Shown here piece by piece: positions 1 through 36,465 of a DNA stretch of 64,000 bases. The stretch is from Cololabis saira (taxonomy: Eukaryota > Chordata > Actinopteri > Beloniformes > Belonidae), in the NCBI RefSeq assembly GCF_033807715.1, contig NC_084599.1:12401125-12465124 (forward strand). Direction: 5' to 3'. The notes beneath the pieces were generated by a model. That model saw nothing but the letters and a program-made list of their open reading frames with translations, was not told the origin of the DNA and did not search any database. Within the stretch, counting starts at the first letter, position 1. Each line of letters opens with the position of its first letter. The position numbers and the translations under genes are program-made.

Positions 1-458
1 GGCCATTTTAATGTGGGGAGGTAGCTCGTTCCAAAGTTTAGGGGCTATAACTGAAAAGGCTCAGTCGCCCCTGGTTTTTTGCCTTGTTTTCGGAACAACG
101 AGACGCGACTGAGTAGAAGACCTCAAAGACCTAGAAGGAGTATAAACATGTATGAGGTCTGAGATATATATACCACATGAAAAATGTAAATTACACTATA
201 GCAGCATATATATGCCGAACAATACTTGTATACGACTGATTTAGTGTGACCAAAACTAGAATGAAGTGCTACGAATTTTTACAGAGCTCTCTTCTACTGT
301 TTACAACCGGGGCAGCCATCTTGGAATGTGAACTCGGGGGTGGTGAAGACTCTCCCACTTTCCCAGTGGGAAATCCCACTTCGAGGGGCGTTCCAGTTGA
401 AAATTCGGACTGGGAACTGGGAAATCCCCACTTCCGAGGACAAATGGAACGCGACATA
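1..458. repeat. Interspersed repeat relics at the left edge
   Basis: Bases 1-170 read like a widely dispersed fish repeat: a run about a marker block left unfilled, with 'ccaaagttta ggggc' and 'gaacaacgag acgcg' type wording that I recognise only loosely. Bases 300-455 are rich in short self-complementary strings (cccacttt / agtgggaaat / cccacttcg), typical of a decayed DNA-transposon end. The short ORFs here on both strands cover this inverted sequence and are not convincing genes. The region lies in the MIDN intron upstream of the first visible exon. The family is not identified. Confidence 0.35.
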
Positions 459-600
459 GCCTGAGTTATGGTTCCGCGTTAAATCGACGCAGAGCCTACG
501 GCGTAAGGCCCGCGGCGTTGCGCGTCGCCGCGTACGTTACGCGGCGTACCCTACGCCGTAGGCTCTGCGTTGGTGTAACGCGGAACCATAAATCAGCCTT
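459..600. mobile_element. Foldback MITE, TATGGTTCCGCG family
   Basis: A compact palindromic element. The left arm (GAGTTATGGTTCCGCGTT, about 463-480) matches the reverse complement of the right arm (AACGCGGAACCATAAATC, about 577-595). The inner parts (ACGCAGAGCCTACGGCGTA and TACGCCGTAGGCTCTGCGT) also pair, so most of the 140 bp can fold into one hairpin with a GC-rich, CpG-rich loop. Related copies sit at about 46815-46908 and, split by a later insertion, at about 47631-47683 plus 49195-49292. A fragment lies at 15477-15511. No transposase is encoded. I could not settle the target duplication. Confidence 0.7.
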
Positions 601-1974
601 AATGATAATGTCTCGGTGTGCCTGTGAGAGCCGCGCGTCACATTTTTTAGCCGGATTCCACAGTTAAGAATGGACACAAGCCGGGTTAAGTTATTAGATC
701 GGATAGAGTATGTCTTGTTGATACTTTGAAACTATTGACCACTAGTATGCACCATATTGCAATTACTCACAGAATGTGCAGGTCACTGGAGGAGTTGATA
801 TGCACACATGGGGTTTGATGCAATCCCTCCTTTTGTAAATGCAGAGCCTGACTGAATTGGTGTGCAGTGTCAACTCTCACAAGAGTCTTATGGACCTTGG
901 CTGCCACTGGTGGATGCATCTCATAGTTGCAAGTGCGTCCTTTAATGGTTTCGCCGTCACTTGGTGTGGAGTACTGCCTGATTAGTTTAGAGCATTCAGG
1001 AAATCATCTCATTAAAGCATATGGAGACGGAGGTGCAAGGGGCGAGGAAGTAGTGAAACCCTTTTATTATTTAAAGTTAACCAAAACCGTAAGGTCGTAA
1101 ATGAATCAGACCCAAGTTGAATGAGTTAACAAAAGTGCAGGTGGTGTTATGCAAAGAAAGAAGAGGAGGGTGGGTAGCTTTGGTAAATGCAAACAGTCTG
1201 CATTGTTTCCCCCCTCCTCGCCCTCATTGTAATCACCCTATAAATCATCATCTCTTAAAACCTGAATACCCCTTTTTAATCCCCTCCTGCACCTAAAACT
1301 GTAGACCTGCTGCAAGTCGGGGCTGAGAGCCTTTGTTCAGCTGCATGGGGTGAGATTTGGGTCATGCCTGTAGAGCAGGTTGCCCTTATACATCCTTCAC
1401 TGACATAAAGCCAGCAATAAGATAAGACTGATGTGAACATTTGTGGTCGGTCATGGTCTGGAAGAAGAGATGTTGGGCCATGGGGGCTGCTGCTGTTCTA
1501 ACAGGAAATTTATTTTACATCTTTAGTTTTCCTTGGACTTGCAAATACTTGCAAATAGCAGATAGATCATGCTCCATTTCAACTGAGAATGATTAACACA
1601 TACAAATATTAGCACCCTGTCACACCTTTCATCCTTTTTGCAGCTGTTTATATCATGTTTCAGAATGGAGTTCTTGCTCTTCATTTGTACAATCAGAATA
1701 AAGATAGAGATTTACCTCCACTCGGGAAAATGGCAGTGTTGCCAAAAATATACTGTGAGCACTTGTCAAGCTCCACTTTACTTGAAATTGAAATATGACA
1801 GCCCAATCAATACAGCTCTTTCATAAAGCTTTTCACCCACGGCTCTTTTCCAAACTAGTTCTGAAGTCGCGCACCCCTCCTCCCGATCCCCCTGGCTGAA
1901 GGGTGTTTGTGTGTTTTGAAGAGAGAAGATATTGTCAGCACAGTCTAATTATCTTGTTCTGTCTAACCCTGCAG
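601..1974 (+). other. MIDN intron, part upstream of the first visible exon
   Basis: No exon is recognisable. The interval ends with a normal 3' splice site (pyrimidine-rich tract then ccctgcag at 1967-1974). The sequence is mixed single-copy DNA with no coding signature that I can support. The open frame at 1638-1826 has no splice or homology support. Confidence 0.6.
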
Positions 1975-25210
<23,236 letters not shown>

Positions 25211-28045
25211 ACCGTGGCCCCTTGTCCCCGCGTCAAGCTTCAAAGATTTAGAAAGCCTCTTCTGGGATTTACTGAGATGTGTAAGGAGAGACTGGATCGG
25301 TTGGGAGGCGAGACATTACTGCAGAGAGGACATCAGAATTGTCCTCGTGACTGTTATCTGTCTCGTGGAAGAAAAGACTCCCTGTAGACGTTAATCCTAT
25401 TCTCTCCTTCACAGCTGACATTGTTTAACGCAGCAACAATAGCAAAAGACGCTGGTGTGATGCTTGGATTTGGACAGGCAACAACTGGACTTCAGTGTAC
25501 AAGACTTCTTCTTTTCTTTTTGTCTTGGGGGTATGACAACAAAGAGCATACCTCTAGTCGAGCATAGCAGAATTAAATGGGTGGTGGGTTGTTTTTTTTT
25601 TTCTTTTTCGTTTTTTTTTTTTTTTTTTCTTTCTTTTTTTAAGTGCACTCTGGGCAGAAATGAAGAGATCCACACTGGACGTATTAACAGGACAGGAGCG
25701 CCACATACTGTGGGATATTTCAATGGGCATTCTTACGATCTCAAAACTCACCAACCAGAGTTCAACTTTCACCTGTTACGGGGTGGTTAAACTTCTCTCT
25801 TTTTTTTCCACTTTTAAACATATTATTAATTTTATAAACAAAATAATATGTAGCATTGTTCACAAAGCATTCAGGTTTTCATATAACAGTTCAAAGTAGT
25901 TGTTTATTTTGCACATTTTATTGATTTGTAACAGCTGGTCAAAATGTGCGAGGAGGAGGAGGCGGGGCCTGAAATAGAATTAAAAATACGTATGGAAGTA
26001 TTGATATCAACCTCTGTGACATAAGGTATCAATAGGAATGATTAACGAATAAGCAAAATTAATTATGATGAACAGAAAGTGCTTTAGAGGATTTTAAAAT
26101 CTTAAAAACGTATATATATATGGAAAAAAAAATCTATTTTTGTTTCTCTGCCTACCTGCTGTTTTGTGAAAACAGCAGCCCTCTGTGGCTTCAGTCAAGT
26201 CGTTGACTACCAACAAATACGTGCATCCATTCAATCATCCGTGTGCTCACTCGTGAATTCTTTCGTCTAGCCACAATTACACGTGCAGGTTTCCGTCATC
26301 CAGCCTGCCTGAAGTGCTGCAGACCCATATGGACTTCTTTTGACGAATTTGGAATTTGTGTACATAATTGTGACAATTGGCAAACATTTATGATGTTGTG
26401 TGTATGTTTGACTCTATTGTAAATGGATTTAGAGTATCCCATGTTTTTTGTCCATTTTCCCCCCCTGCTAAAAAAAAAAAGAAGAAAAAATCCCAACAGC
26501 TTCTGAAAATCATTAAAACTAGCTGCAGTGAATGCATCAGTCACTCCTTAATACCACACCAGGATGAAATTTAAAGCCCCAGCTTTTGCCCAATTTATGT
26601 ATCCCTTAACACAAGTCCCGTGATAGGGACTTTTTTTTTTTTTTTTTTTTTTCTTCCTTATTGGTGAAGAGGGAGGAAGAGCTTTGAGGTCTTTTTCCAG
26701 CATCATTATCTAGTGCCTCCACCAGTACATCCATTGACATATCAGGTTAGGCCTTTCACAATTTTGCTGCTACACATGAAAACTAAAAGAAAAAAAAGAA
26801 AAAAACTAAAAAGTGGGATGAAAAAGTGACTTTTTTTGCATGCAGAAGTATGAAATTACACCAATCTATTTTCTATTGATGGATGGAGAAAAAAATAAGA
26901 AACTGGTGCTTTGGGAATGAAGCTTAAAACCATGCATGAATTTGTGAAGAAAATAAACAATGCTGCTTTTGTTGGTTAGGATTTTTTTTAATTTTTTTTT
27001 TTTTTTATACTTTTCAATGTTAACAATGGTGTCCTGCTAAAGTATTACCAGGCAAAAACCAAAACAGATGAAGTTAAGTGTGGACTGCTGTTGCTCAGCA
27101 CTGAACATTCCTGTTGTGTGACAATGAAGATGATGGTGACGACGAGGATGAGCAAAGAGACTTTCTTTCTCAGCTCCCTGAGCGCTGGCCACAAAGGATC
27201 CAGGCAGCCGACAAACTGTTTAGCCAACCACCCTCCTCCTCCTCCTCCTCCTCCCAGCCTGAAAGCCGACAGACTCTGGCGTGGACGCTATCCGCGCAGG
27301 GAACCAGCAGACCAGCAGATTTACAGAACTGTCTGTCAAACCTGCCAGAGAGCAGCATCTGCTCTGTCTCTTTTACCCACCTGACCGACCACGCTACCAC
27401 AATGCGATTGCACTCCCAGAGATTGCAGTGAGAGATTACCTTTTTGGTGAACCTCATCTTGTTTTTTTCTTTTTTTTTTTTTTTTTTTAAGTGGCCTTAC
27501 CTTTCACTAAAATGAGACACTTGGGGACAATGGGGACGGGAATGTTATCTTTTTGTTATTTTTGTTTGTTTTGTTTTGTTTTTTTTAAAGAGAGGGAAGG
27601 TAACATTTTCTGTGTGTATCAATGTCGGACTTGTTTTGTCACTGAGGACACTGGGCATCTGTCGTTTAGTGCTTTTAGCTGGTGGAGTCTATTATGTCAA
27701 GGCTTCTGTGCCTTAAAATGTTGCCCTTGCAGTGTCATTGTCAGACTTGAGCTCGTTTCCGTTGGCTGATACATGCAGCTGTAGTGTTCACAACATTAAG
27801 AGTCATCGATTTTAATGCGTAAAGCTTGTTTGGGTAATTCAGATTTTGTTCAAAAAGTGAGTGTCGTCTTTGTCCCATTTCATCATTTTGTTGCCATGCT
27901 TGTTGGTCTGTTTTTGAACCTCACGTCCCTCTCTAAATCTTTAAGTCACCCAGCCAACAAGCTGCAAAAAGCTACAAAACTTGTAATTGAGGATGTTTAC
28001 GCCACAGTACTTTGATGGAAACAAACGGTCTTGATTGAGATTTTG

Positions 28046-28088
<43 letters not shown>

Positions 28089-28755
28089 TATTTAAAATCT
28101 CCTTTGAGGACTTCATGCACTTCCTATTTCCTTGGATACAACAATATTAAAGATTGAGCCCGTGCCCCTCCCAAATTTTATTTAATTTTTGTTTTTTGTA
28201 TATGTATGGACTATACTCTGTGTGTGCCTCACTTCTGTGTGAAACTCAAAAAGAAAAAAAAATGGCAAAAGCATTACAGAGAGGATTAAAACGCGTATGT
28301 TGTTGGAATTCAGATCACATCATTTAAGTTGCCTGTTCTTTCTTGTAGCCAACTATTGAAAATAACAGGATTCAAGAATACAATTTACAATGTTCTAGCT
28401 CTAGACCGGTGTAGCACATGTGTGACTGTATTAATTTATGAAACCAAAATGGTAACTGTGAATTATGTATTTCTTTGTGCATTTAAAGAAAAAATAGAAA
28501 AAAAAAGGCGAGGAAGAAAATTGTCGACACACGGCGGCAACAACTGATGCTCGTGTCTGAAAACAGACGTTTTTTTGTTTTGTTTTTTTGTTGTTTTTTT
28601 TTTTTTTTGGTGACATATAATGGAAACAAAACAGGTTTCCAAAAAAAAAGAAAAATATTAAAAAAAATATATATGAATATATATTTTTTTCTTAAGCAAT
28701 ACATTTCAGTGTGACTTGTGATAGAACATTTTTCTTTTTTTAGGTAATAAATAAA
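25211..28755 (+). other. midn: Probable MIDN 3' UTR
   Basis: AT-rich sequence without coding signature follows the stop. Candidate poly(A) signals on the plus strand are AATAAA at 26952-26957, ATTAAA at 28146-28151, and AATAAA at 28746-28751 (overlapped by another at 28750). Which is used cannot be decided by reading. There are many T homopolymers, a TA repeat at 28053-28083 and scattered ATTTA motifs, which fits an unstable message. The end is approximate, and the UTR might stop near 26.98 kb. Confidence 0.55.
28053..28083. repeat. (TA)n microsatellite
   Basis: A short pure TA run preceded by TTTATTTA in the presumed MIDN 3' UTR. Confidence 0.9.
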
Positions 28756-30312
28756 AAAAAACAAAATGAGAACATCAATTTGTCTCTTGTGTATTCTTAC
28801 CGTAAACATGTGATAACATGCTGTTTATACGTGAGGTGAACAACATCATTTGATACAAGGGAAATGTTGGGGGAACAAAGTGGAGAGTTGTGAATTAAAA
28901 GCGTTCTCATAATGCAAAAAATTGCACATGAACTTGTGCATGAACAACAATGAAATCTACATGCAGTTTTGAGCATTCTTTAAAAAACATTTTAGAAAAA
29001 AAAATGTGGGGAAATCCAATCTGAGAAGATCGAATAATGAAATAGATTTGTAGACTACAGAAGGACAAGGCATCATACTTCACAGGAAACCTCCTTAATG
29101 ACGCCAGTAGCGGCAGCAAACACAGTTTGAGGAAGCTCTTTGCCTTCGGGGAAGCAGAAACCGGAGTTTGAATCAGAGGTTTAAGAAAAAAGCTAGTTAA
29201 GGGAAGGAACATTAAAGATCAAATGACAGGATATACTCTACATGCTGTGAGAAGCAGTGTCACTGCAGGATGGAGGCTGCTAGTGTTTGAGTTGCAATTG
29301 CAGTCATTTAAGTGAAAAAAGATTTTGAGTGGCCACATTATGTAAATTTCCAGCAATTGTTAAGCCACATTTCTCAGATCAGACGTATTTTCAAACAGTG
29401 ACATAGACAGAGAGCTATGATACCAATATGAACCGGTAAAACATGCTAGAACACTGGTTTTGGACTGTGAAACATACACAGATAAGCTGCACATGCGTGT
29501 CATCCCTGGTGTAAGTCAGGATGATTTGCCAATATATGTAGTTATTTGAGATAATATGAGCTTTTGTCATAAAGTCATCACCATGTATTGGTTTCCTAAC
29601 CTCAGTTCCAGATGGCATGGATGTCCTCCCACTGTACTCCCCATTCCTGTATTTAATGGTGGAGTTCTTCTCAGCATGGAGGCGGAAGCATCATGTCTAA
29701 CGTCCGCACATTCAGCTGGCACTAGATACCTGTGGACTCAGGTTGTTTAAGCCGTTCCAAACCATATTTTCCTCACTGCCTGGTGTATAACTGTTTAAAG
29801 AGTTTGACCTTCAGGGTTTCCCCTATCTTTGTATGGCCAACTATGTTTGTATTTGAGTCATATATTGGTATAGAACTGTATTTTCCGTGCTTCGCTTTAT
29901 ATTCCACTTCATAACTTCAACGCATCATAATTAATTAATGTAATATTTGGTACCCCCTAGAATAGCTCTGCTCCTAGAATAACTCTAAAAACCCATCATT
30001 ACTTCAGACTGACAAAGACTGACAGTTACTTCTGGGAAATGAGAACATTCTGCCACAGGAGGAGTTCAGTTAGCTCGGTCAAGTGTCTTCTGATTGGCTA
30101 AACTCTCGTAGGACCTGCCTGGAGACCATGACCTCATAAGATGATTCCCCCCTGTCTCCTGTGAGATACAGCCAGAGATCTTGCAAAGTTCTTGTAACTT
30201 AAGGCTCGCAAGATGTCAATTCCCATTTCTTGCGCAGTCTGTGCATCTTCTTTTTGTGTTTAATGTGATATTCATCAATGTAATGTTGTAGATAAATTAG
30301 GAAGGCATATCG

Positions 30313-30575
30313 TATGGGGGACCAAAACTGACATAAGTAAAACTAAAAGCATTTTGTTTTTCCTTTTCCTTATGTTTCCTTGTTTTTACATCCCCTCGTC
30401 TCCTTTTTTTACATTACCTGATGCATTTCTGCCTCATTATGCAAATGAGGAGGGCTGCCCTTCTCAAGCTCCTCTATTGACAAATTCAAGACTAGGGAAA
30501 AAAAAAATTAAGTAAATGCAAGGAAAGGGGAAAAGAAAAAAATATTTTTAATGATGTTAGTTTTGGTCCTCCATA
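30313..30575. mobile_element. Short inverted-repeat element (TATGGGGGACCAAAACT ends)
   Basis: The left end TATGGGGGACCAAAACTGAC (30313-30332) pairs with the right end, whose reverse complement is TATGGAGGACCAAAACTAAC (from 30575). The 263-bp interior is A/T-rich and non-coding. The outer TA could be part of the end or the target duplication, so the superfamily is unresolved. Confidence 0.65.
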
Positions 30576-33500
30576 ATATTGCCCCTTTTATTTGTGTTAA
30601 AACATACACACCAATGATTAGGTAAAAAGGATATTTCTTCATATAAAAGGATGGATTTTGTTTCTGTAATTTAACATAAACATTTCCAGTACTCCAGGAT
30701 TTAAATATTCTAGTTAGAGGTCTCGTCGGTTGATTTTGGGGAGGAACAGCTTTTTTTAAGTCCTCCATTTGGCCAGCATAGTTTGATAAAACAGAAGAGA
30801 GCATCCATAACAGCTCATTCATCAATTTGCTCATAAATGATACGACCCTCGGGAGTTATTTCAACCTCTGCAGTGCGTGCGCCTGCTTATATGCCTACCT
30901 CTCTGAATGGTTCATTCCAATTACTCAATTTGTTCTTCGACCAATTTAAAGAGCAACAAGTATGCATTTTTGGATGCCTTGGATGTCCCACATACCAAGT
31001 TGGCTGTGAATCCCACCTCCACCCCGGCTTCCACCTGTGGGCTCCGATTCAAAGGGAGGGTTGGTCCTACACCTCTGTATTTATGTGTAAGCCTGATAAA
31101 CTATGCTTGAATGGAGCCTTAACGCCAAAGCCAAATATGTGTTACAATTAAAGTGTTTTCAAAGTGTTTGAATTGGACGGAAACTGGAAGGATCAATAGA
31201 AGAAGATGAAAATGTAGCTTTTAATTTGTTCATCACCATGGTTTGAAAATACTTTTTGTCCCTTAAAACATGAAATCATTTTTGTTACCATTTCCTGAAG
31301 TAATATTACAAATCCTTTTGTCACGTTTAAATAAAAATAATGTAATAAAAATAAAAATAACATCATATAAATGTCTTCAGCCTTAGCTGAAGTCAGTGTG
31401 TGCTGACCCTCTGTACTGAAACATGTTCAGATATGTAATCCATTACTCATCTATTAATATTTAATCTGTAGCAATACTTTTAAAAAGGGAAGTCCCTTCC
31501 CGCCCACCAACCATTTCGAAATGATTAAGACCAGTGTTGTTTATAACGAACAGAACTTGACACGAATCTCGGTTGGAAGCTTGGTAAGCGTAATTCCAAA
31601 AAACACAAATGAAATGCATGAAATGCGAATCAAAGCAATTTGACGTGAGAACCAAATATGTGTTTGCAGCAAAATGCCAGTTTTTTTAAGGCGCACATGT
31701 CAGAATAAACGTTTTATTTTTAGTCTCTGACAAGACTCACAAATGCCATTTCACTGTGTTGATATGGTCCCTAGAGACAAATTGAGGTTATTTTAACCTG
31801 CATGCATACAAAAGTGTATTAATAGGACTATTAGTGCAGGCATCCTCGCTGGGTCACTCCCATCTTGTCATACTCAACTGTTCAACATTGCATAACCCAT
31901 TTAACTTACAATTGCTCTGTTTTTAGCCTCTTTTTGTATCACTACAAACCACAAAGTCCATATTAGAAGCAACCGTAAAAGCATGCAACCCTTTGCAAAA
32001 GCGTGGCTCATTTGTCTGTTTTTCTCATTGGTAAGACTTTTTAATAGCATCAAGCTGTTGCTGGTTCTTGCACCTTAGATGGAGGTGATATGCAAAATCT
32101 AAAATGAAGAGGGTTGAAAATAGAAAGAACCAAAGTTTATTATGGTGGTGTGTTACTTTGGGGAGTGGGTTACCCCTCCGTTTGTCAGTTAGGTGAGACA
32201 AAAACACAACAAACCACATGTGAGAATGTTGACACACATTCATATTGAGCAGTGCAGGTGCAGAGTCCTCGTACCGATCCTGCTCTTTTACTGTTTCTGC
32301 ATTTACTGGTTTACATTTTTACTGGATGTAACATGCGCAAGAGGTGCAGTAGCGCACTGATAAATTCTCATGGCTTCCAGTCATACTGCTACTACCAAGA
32401 GCCTTTTCTGAGAAGTCACTGCCTATTTCTGACTTCATCTGACTGTCAGGCCTCAACCTCCACACCTTTCTGCAAGCTTGCTGTCTGTCGATGTAACTGC
32501 CTTTCGAGACAGAGAGCTCAGCTGCCACCGCAACTGAAACCATGTGGTTCTTGGGAAAGAGAGGAGTTCCGCAGAGTTGGGGTTTCACACGTCGCTGTGT
32601 GATCTAAGATAAGATATCCTCAGCTGTATCCTCCTCTCACTTAAAACACATAGCCAGACACGTACGTACACGCTAGCATAACGGAAAATATTCCAGGATG
32701 TTGTTGCTGCAAACATTTTGTGCATAAATATATTCATCTGATTTTTGCGTGCACATGCACCTATGTGCAAAGGACGCATTTAAACAGTACATACTATGCG
32801 TGCTGTGTGTGTGTGTTGTCCCATTGCCTTTAGTATATTCTAAAGGTTTGTGCATCCAAAGGAGCTGTGAAGTTACAAAGCTCTTTCTGAAGGGATTAAA
32901 AAAAAAACAATAAAAAAACCATTTGCAAGACTTTATCTTCCATAGAGGCTACTTAAAAATATCACAGACAAAGGCTACACCCTCACTGGGAATATGTACA
33001 CAAGTGCAAACAGGCTGAAAACGCCAATGGAAATAACCCTACTTAAAGCTATAAAGGCTTCCACCTACGCACCTTGGCAATTGCAGCACATGCAAACCAT
33101 GGCTAAATACTTGCTGGTACCAAGGACAGCAAAGTTATTAAATGTTTCTCCTCCATCTCCATTTTCAAATGTCATTATTAGGGCACGTCTGTATGTTATA
33201 TTCCGGTGATGGCCATATATGATAGGGTTAGCAAATCAGGGAAAGATACGTAAGACCTAATAGAGAAAAGCATAATGATACAAATCGACACGGCTGTGTA
33301 AATGTTTCCAAAAGCTTTCAGTCCTGCTCTTCCACATTAGACTGCAAAAGCTGGATTTGCAGACATGGGGTCTGCAGAAATCAAAATGTTTTGGTTTTAA
33401 GCTTAATTCAACCTGAGTGGTGTGGATGTCAGGTGGATCATTTTGAAATTGAAATACATTAGTCTGGACATAAGAAAAAAAAAGAAAAAAGGAAAAGAAA

Positions 33501-33649
33501 AAACAAATAAACATACAAAAATACTCCCTGGCACTGTTTTTAACATGCTTAAATTCTTAAAGAGACAGGCATCAAGTTGAATGTCTTTGGTTGACGGGGA
33601 CAAGAGATGCTGCATTAATGCACAGTAGAAGAAAAAAAAGATGCATTTT

Positions 33650-33860
33650 GTTCAAATCAAATTAAATCAAACTTTATTTGTATAGCACTTTTCATACAAA
33701 TAAAAAATGTGCAAAGCGCTTGTTCACTGCTTAAGTACCACCACCACCATAAACCAGTAAATGAGTGCAAATTGGGGTGCTTTCCAGTGCATTTCTTCAC
33801 GCATACACATCTAAGTCACAGTACCACAATTTACACAGTGCACATTACTACATACAATAC
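33650..33860. repeat. Dispersed repeat with TTTATTTGTATAGCACTTTT motif
   Basis: The string AAACTTTATTTGTATAGCAC followed by TTTTCATACAAAT and GCAAAGCGCTT is a common dispersed motif in fish genomes. Here it is a fragment preceded by AAATCAAATTAAATC. Family not determined; boundaries are approximate. Confidence 0.5.
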
Positions 33861-36388
33861 ATACACCATGTAATGCGCTAAAGGAACTGGCATTTTACAG
33901 TAGCTCAAAGATATTCGCCATACCTTCTTATTAATAACTCCTGAACTGACATTTTATTCTTCTTTGGGTTGCATATACAAGTTATATATATATATATATA
34001 TGCAAACCACATAAGAATAAACTGTATATGTATGTATTAATACTACCACCATAAAGAATATTTTTGCCTCCCTTTCTCTCATACAATGATCGTAAATCCT
34101 AGTTAGTTGCACACAAATTACCTCCTGCTGGAAAAAAAACCCTACAGGATGAGATATGGGTTCATGTAACTCTCCATCCTTGCTGTCCCTAGATACCCTC
34201 TCCTTTCCTCTCTTTCTAGATTGTGTTTTCATGCATTGTTTAAGTGCATGCTTTTATCATTTTACATAAGAAAAACAGCGCTCTGATGAAAGCCCCATCT
34301 GCACACGAGTGTAATGGAGCGAACACACGGAAGATGCATTTTCTTCAGGTCAGGGCATAGACATCAGAGCTCGTCCTTATGTCTCCTCCCCGGTAAGACC
34401 TCAGGCTGTTCGTTGGGTCAGCAGGGACCTTGTTGTCTTTTGTCTATTTTTGTTTGTTCCCTACGCAGTTGAAAGAGAAGAATAGCTTTCTTTTTGAAAC
34501 ATTACCTGATTAATATTTATGCAGCTGTAAGGCTGTGAAGAGAACCTTTGATATCTTTTTTCAGACGCACAAACGCGCACACGCTCGCTATCCCTCAACG
34601 AAACCCCTCAACGCGCCTTCATTGCTATCATTCTGCTGCTGCAGAACAATACACACAGGCAAAAGTTGCACTCAAAAGTGTACAGCTGTCTATCCTCATC
34701 AGCGCGGTGTTGACCTCTGAGTTAGACCTTGTGACCCAAGGGGAAATAGCGGAGAGGTCACGGATAAAATAAACCACAGAGACTGGGTAAACAGGATGTG
34801 TACACCCACCCAGGCATATGGCATTCACTAATCAAACAACACAGTTCCGGCAGGAAAAGAAGTGGAGACCATTTCTGTAGGAAACCATAAATGCAGTAGT
34901 ATTAGCACAAGTGCGATGCTCAGTAACATGAAGGATCAAGCTGCTTAGCAACAAAAACAGCTCCTGTACTTGGGAGAGGATTTTCTCCCATCAAGTGTAC
35001 TGTAGTTTATTTTAAGCCTAAGAGAATACTCAGAAGACCAATTTAAAAATGTCAAGGTATAACTTATAGAGAGCGGAGTATCGTGCAGCTAATCAAAGAC
35101 AGCCATGATGCTTACTTATTTATAAAGGTGTTAACAGTTCTGTCAGTAGCTTATTAGTCACGTTCATCCTCATACAGCCTCCACTGTTGTTGATGACTAA
35201 TATGCAAACAAAGTTTCAATATTCTTTTTATTTTAGGTGCATCCAGTTTTGATCATTATTTGACAGTGATATGGCTCACACCTGCGGGGGCTCTTACTGA
35301 TCAGTTGTGTCACCAGCTGCAGAGAAACATTCATTAGTAACCAACCCGTTCAATTTAAATAAATGATTGGATGAATCAGAGATATGTGGGCGACGGTTCA
35401 CACGACAAGTCAACACTGACCTTTAAATTTGCTTTTTAGTATAGTGAGCTAACAAATTTGCACAAAACATAAGTACTGTGCATGATTCTGATTTTTCAGC
35501 TCTGTATTATTGTTATGAACAAGAACAAGCTTGGGATAAAACAACGGAATTAATGTTTGATAACATGAGTTTTCATCCCTGACACATCCTTTTTTTTTTT
35601 TTGTTGAATGTGAAAAAGAAAAATGGCTCTTCCATGCAGAGGACTCTCTACCTTCAACGCTGCCGTTACAGATTTAGCACTTGGGTCGTTTCTGGCAGCT
35701 GTCATATGTCAAATGCTCTTTTAGTCGGTGTCCTCCACCTCTCTTTTTACTCGGAGAAGAAGATCAGGTACCTTTCAACAGTTGCTCTGCTGACCTTTAG
35801 CAGCTGGGGGGGTGAAATTGGTTGAGCTCTTAGTTTTCGTGCCTTCATTTTATTTTTTGTTGCGTCTCTAACTGCATATATGATACAAAGCCCAGAATTA
35901 CAAAGCTGATTCATTATCAGTTTGCAATAGGAACTGACCTCTGCTGTATGATATAATAGCACACTGTCCTACCTTTACATCCTTTGTTCAACACAGGACA
36001 GAAGATTATCGCACAGTAATTCCACACTCAGAAAACCCTATTAATCATATCCAAATGATTATACAGTGTAGACTTTCACGCCAGACAACAGTAACCCAGA
36101 GCTCAGCATGTATACAGTGTAGTATTTATAAAGTACAAACTGGGTCTCTGCGACCTGGCCCAGTTTGGGGTCTCTAGAGTGTCACCTTTTGTAGATACTT
36201 GTCTCCTAATTAGCCCTGTGTCTGAGTTAATTGTGGAAGCTGTACCGTTGTTCCTGCTGACTACCTGACTTCTTGCACAAACGATGTGACTTCTCACATT
36301 AAGCGCCCCATCAGAAAGGGCAGGCCAGTGGCTTGGACGCCCTCCAACAGGTATTCACTGCAGCTGGAGCAGCCGTGCAGGGCTGTTC

Positions 36389-36390
<2 letters not shown>

Positions 36391-36464
<74 letters not shown>
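36391..36464. repeat. (TG)n microsatellite, 74 bp
   Basis: A pure TG run of 37 units. It produces spurious Cys-Val and Thr-His frames. Confidence 0.97.

Positions 36465-36465
<1 letters not shown>

Noticed and set aside
1638..1826. 62-codon frame upstream of the first visible midnolin exon
   Set aside because: No splice sites and no midnolin similarity; the real coding entry is at 1975.
27114..27431. 105-codon frame starting MCDNEDDGDDEDEQRDF
   Set aside because: It lies in the presumed 3' UTR. The acidic start and Ser run come from GAT/GAC and TCC repeats, and there is no splice or similarity support.
30837..31151. 104-codon frame and overlapping 67-codon frame
   Set aside because: No similarity that I recognise, no splice sites or conserved motif; two different frames are open over the same bases.
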